Source of the DNA: an uncultured Planctomycetaceae bacterium
GTDB taxonomy: Bacteria; Planctomycetota; Planctomycetia; Planctomycetales; Planctomycetaceae
DNA: 64,000 nucleotides
Direction of reading: 5' to 3'
Assembly: GCA_943787265.1 (NCBI GenBank)
Contig: CALSLT010000033.1
Coordinates: forward strand, 1 to 64,000
A model generated the notes under the pieces. The model was given only the letters and a program-made list of their open reading frames with translations. It made no database searches and was not told the DNA's origin. The position numbers and the translations under genes were made by a program. Shown here piece by piece: positions 62,347 through 64,000 of the stretch (position 1 is the stretch's first letter; every line of letters starts with the position of its first letter).

Positions 62347-63522
62347 TCAGAACTTGATGCCGAAGCGGGCGAGGAAGCCGGAGGAGACTTCGAAGTTTCC
62401 ACCGCCGCGGCTGAACTCGACTTCGCGGTCGAAGACCCAACCGCCTTCGAGGAAGCTTTGGACTCCGCCGGAATCACTGCGGACTCCGAGCATGACTCGC
62501 CAGTCCTGAAGTTGGACCTGTCGGTCGCCTGCGCTGCCGCCGCCGATTTCGTAGGCTTCTACATGGTATTCGCCGTTCACGTACAACCATTGCGGGACTC
62601 CCCACGGCGTTCCCAGGAAAATGCTGACTTCTGATTGTGGAAACAGTGCTCGGACTTCGAAGTAGTCATTGGGAGTTTTGAAGACGACTCCACCGTAGGG
62701 CAGAACCTGATCATCGACACGGTCCCAGAACAGGGCTCCGAGAACGACGTGAGTACCCGGCCCCGCCTCAACATGGATTGCACCTCGGCCGTCCCAGTTC
62801 CACGCGTCTGAACCCGGGCTTCGATCAAAGTCGGTATTGAGCGATGGATTGAAAGCGAGTTCTACCGAGAATGGTCCGACGGTTGGGGATCGCAAGACCA
62901 GGTCCAAACCAAATCGGTAAACATCTCCCGGAAGGTCAGGAGCCGTCGGTCCGTCCCAGTTTCTCAGGTTGAATTGAGGCGCGAACTGAAACACCCATCC
63001 AGTTGGCAGCGGGGCTGTGTATCGAAATTCGGAATTGACTTCAAAGACTCCGAACTGGCCGACTGCTCCACCGCCAGCACTGGTCGTTCGTTCTTTGGGA
63101 AGAAACGCGACATTCAGTTTTCGAGCCCAGCCGCACTGGAATGGTCGTGCTCCGTTGACGCCGGGGATTGATGAGAATGGTGCGCCGAGTCCATTTGGAT
63201 CAATCAGCGGCGTGCCTGGCCAGACGGGGGCCATCGGATTCCACTGACTGGCATGCTGCATCGGCGGTTGGCCGAGATACTGCTGATTTCCTAGATTTGC
63301 CTGAACGGGCTCTTCGTCGTAAGCCACACCCGGTGCCTGGCCACGGATCACGGTCTTTCTGGCTGCAACGATCGGACGAGAATCGATTTCCAGTGCCGAA
63401 AACGGTTGGGCGAACACCAGTTCTGGAGCGACAAGCGAAACCGCCTGTTGGTCGGTCGTGGTGGTGTCAATTTCGGCTGGGCTGATTGCCAGCATTGAAG
63501 TCAGGACGAGAACTGACAGCAT
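62347..63522 (-). CDS. Exported beta-barrel-like protein with a Pro/Gln-rich N-terminal region
   Basis: A protein of about 391 residues. It starts with a signal (MLSVLVLTSMLAISPAE), followed by a low-complexity Gln/Pro region (about 60-105: YLGQPPMQHASQWNPMAPVW). The remainder shows repeated amphipathic strands (FEVNSEFRYTAPLPTGWVFQ, YRFGLDLVLRSPTVGPFSVE) and ends SSGFLARFGIKF, the aromatic end of outer-membrane proteins. The family is unknown to me. ATG 63522 is chosen because an upstream extension lacks a ribosome site and a signal. It is monocistronic and faces away from the unannotated right end. Confidence 0.7.
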   Translation of the reverse strand: MLSVLVLTSMLAISPAEIDTTTTDQQAVSLVAPELVFAQPFSALEIDSRPIVAARKTVIRGQAPGVAYDEEPVQANLGNQQYLGQPPMQHASQWNPMAPVWPGTPLIDPNGLGAPFSSIPGVNGARPFQCGWARKLNVAFLPKERTTSAGGGAVGQFGVFEVNSEFRYTAPLPTGWVFQFAPQFNLRNWDGPTAPDLPGDVYRFGLDLVLRSPTVGPFSVELAFNPSLNTDFDRSPGSDAWNWDGRGAIHVEAGPGTHVVLGALFWDRVDDQVLPYGGVVFKTPNDYFEVRALFPQSEVSIFLGTPWGVPQWLYVNGEYHVEAYEIGGGSAGDRQVQLQDWRVMLGVRSDSGGVQSFLEGGWVFDREVEFSRGGGNFEVSSGFLARFGIKF

Positions 63523-64000
63523 GGTCGAGCGTCCTTGCTCTAAGAGACGTGGGGTGTGATTTACAGCCGACCTGAACCGAAAATTACGGGAAGGTATCGC
63601 GAGAAAATTCCGAACGGGAAATGCGGAAGTCGGAATCTCGCAGAGCTGCGACGGGAAAACTTGAGGAGAATCTGAAGTGGACGGCAAGTTTTGCAGAAAT
63701 TCTCGAAACACGTCAACGCGAGTTTTGGCAACATGGCTGACAGTCCGAACTCACAGCTCGCCGGTCGCACCTAACCTTCGATGTGGAAATGATTTGCAGA
63801 CACTGGGCAGCGTGATCCTCAACCTGTTGGATTCAAGGTTAGTTTACGCCGAAAACCTACCACTCACAGTTTCAGTCAGAATTGCATTGCACGATTGGAG
63901 CCATCCAAACCCGCGATTTGGTCAAATATTCTCACGATTTCCTGTTCCGATCTGTTTCGCTGATCGGTAGTATGCGTCGCCCGCGAACCGGAGTTTTCTG
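63523..64000. other. Right-end spacer without a recognisable gene
   Basis: These 478 bases hold the promoter of the beta-barrel-like gene on the minus strand, and perhaps the 5' part of a plus-strand gene beyond the window. No ORF, terminator or RNA structure could be supported. Confidence 0.35.

Overview
The window looks like chromosomal DNA of a planctomycete (Planctomycetota, probably Planctomycetales). The evidence is family content: three formylglycine-type sulfatases, DUF1549/DUF1553 and DUF1501 proteins, a Planctomycete-type cytochrome domain joined to a multihaem cytochrome, BlaI/M56 pairs, an ECF sigma factor with its anti-sigma operon, HTTM and ceramidase-type proteins, GntP and TTT transporters, and many short palindromic repeats between genes. 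The genus cannot be fixed from the sequence alone. I see no tRNA, rRNA, CRISPR array, prophage or intact insertion sequence.

Layout. 0.1-2.9 kb: a TolC-like outer-membrane lipoprotein (minus) whose reading frame is broken many times. 3.2-4.8 kb: small proteins. 5.1-7.4 kb: an ECF sigma factor, anti-sigma factor and third gene operon with a palindromic repeat between the first two. 7.5-9.6 kb: AzgA-type purine permease and a SUFU-like lipoprotein. 9.9-14.3 kb: a tripartite tricarboxylate-type transporter in which the binding protein is fused to the small membrane subunit, then TctA and a cytoplasmic-type sulfatase. 14.4-16.8 kb: BlaI repressor and M56 metallopeptidase. 17.2-18.4 kb: SGNH hydrolase. 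18.4-22.2 kb: overlapping genes for a six-haem cytochrome and a beta-barrel protein. 22.5-25 kb: Gfo/Idh/MocA oxidoreductase and PQQ-repeat propeller. 25.4-28.5 kb: phosphoglycerate kinase, a repeat-rich spacer and a secreted sulfatase. 28.7-29.0 kb: a sigma-54-type promoter followed by a terminator with no ORF (candidate small RNA), converging on an unlisted 48-residue membrane protein. 29.2-33.9 kb: aldo/keto reductase, GntP permease and MFS permease, both transporters carrying a large soluble insertion. 34-37.6 kb: small zinc-ribbon membrane protein, CinA-like protein, DUF1549/DUF1553 protein.

37.7-44.9 kb: MurG, a class II cyclic-nucleotide phosphodiesterase, an FHA-adenylate/guanylate cyclase, a small protein, an HTTM protein and its neighbour. 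Several genes here are interrupted by single-base insertions; removing one base at each site restores recognisable family sequence, so assembly or sequencing error is more likely than true decay. 45.2-48.1 kb: sulfatase and ceramidase-type hydrolase. 48.1-52.4 kb (minus): small protein, DusB, SMP-30 lactonase, NadC, tandem-DUF3467 protein. 52.7-55.7 kb: rpsO and pnp. 55.8-57.2 kb (minus): GroES-like protein and LarB. 58.2 kb: HTH plus receiver-like regulator behind a 1-kb non-coding stretch. 59.2-63.5 kb: extended DUF1501 protein, GDPD phosphodiesterase and a beta-barrel-like protein.

The gene set suggests an aerobic heterotroph that degrades sulfated polymers and imports sugar acids and other organic acids, with housekeeping genes interspersed. 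The most novel-looking items are the cytochrome/beta-barrel pair, the TctC-TctB fusion, the candidate sigma-54 small RNA with the neighbouring micro-protein, and the cyclase/phosphodiesterase pair.
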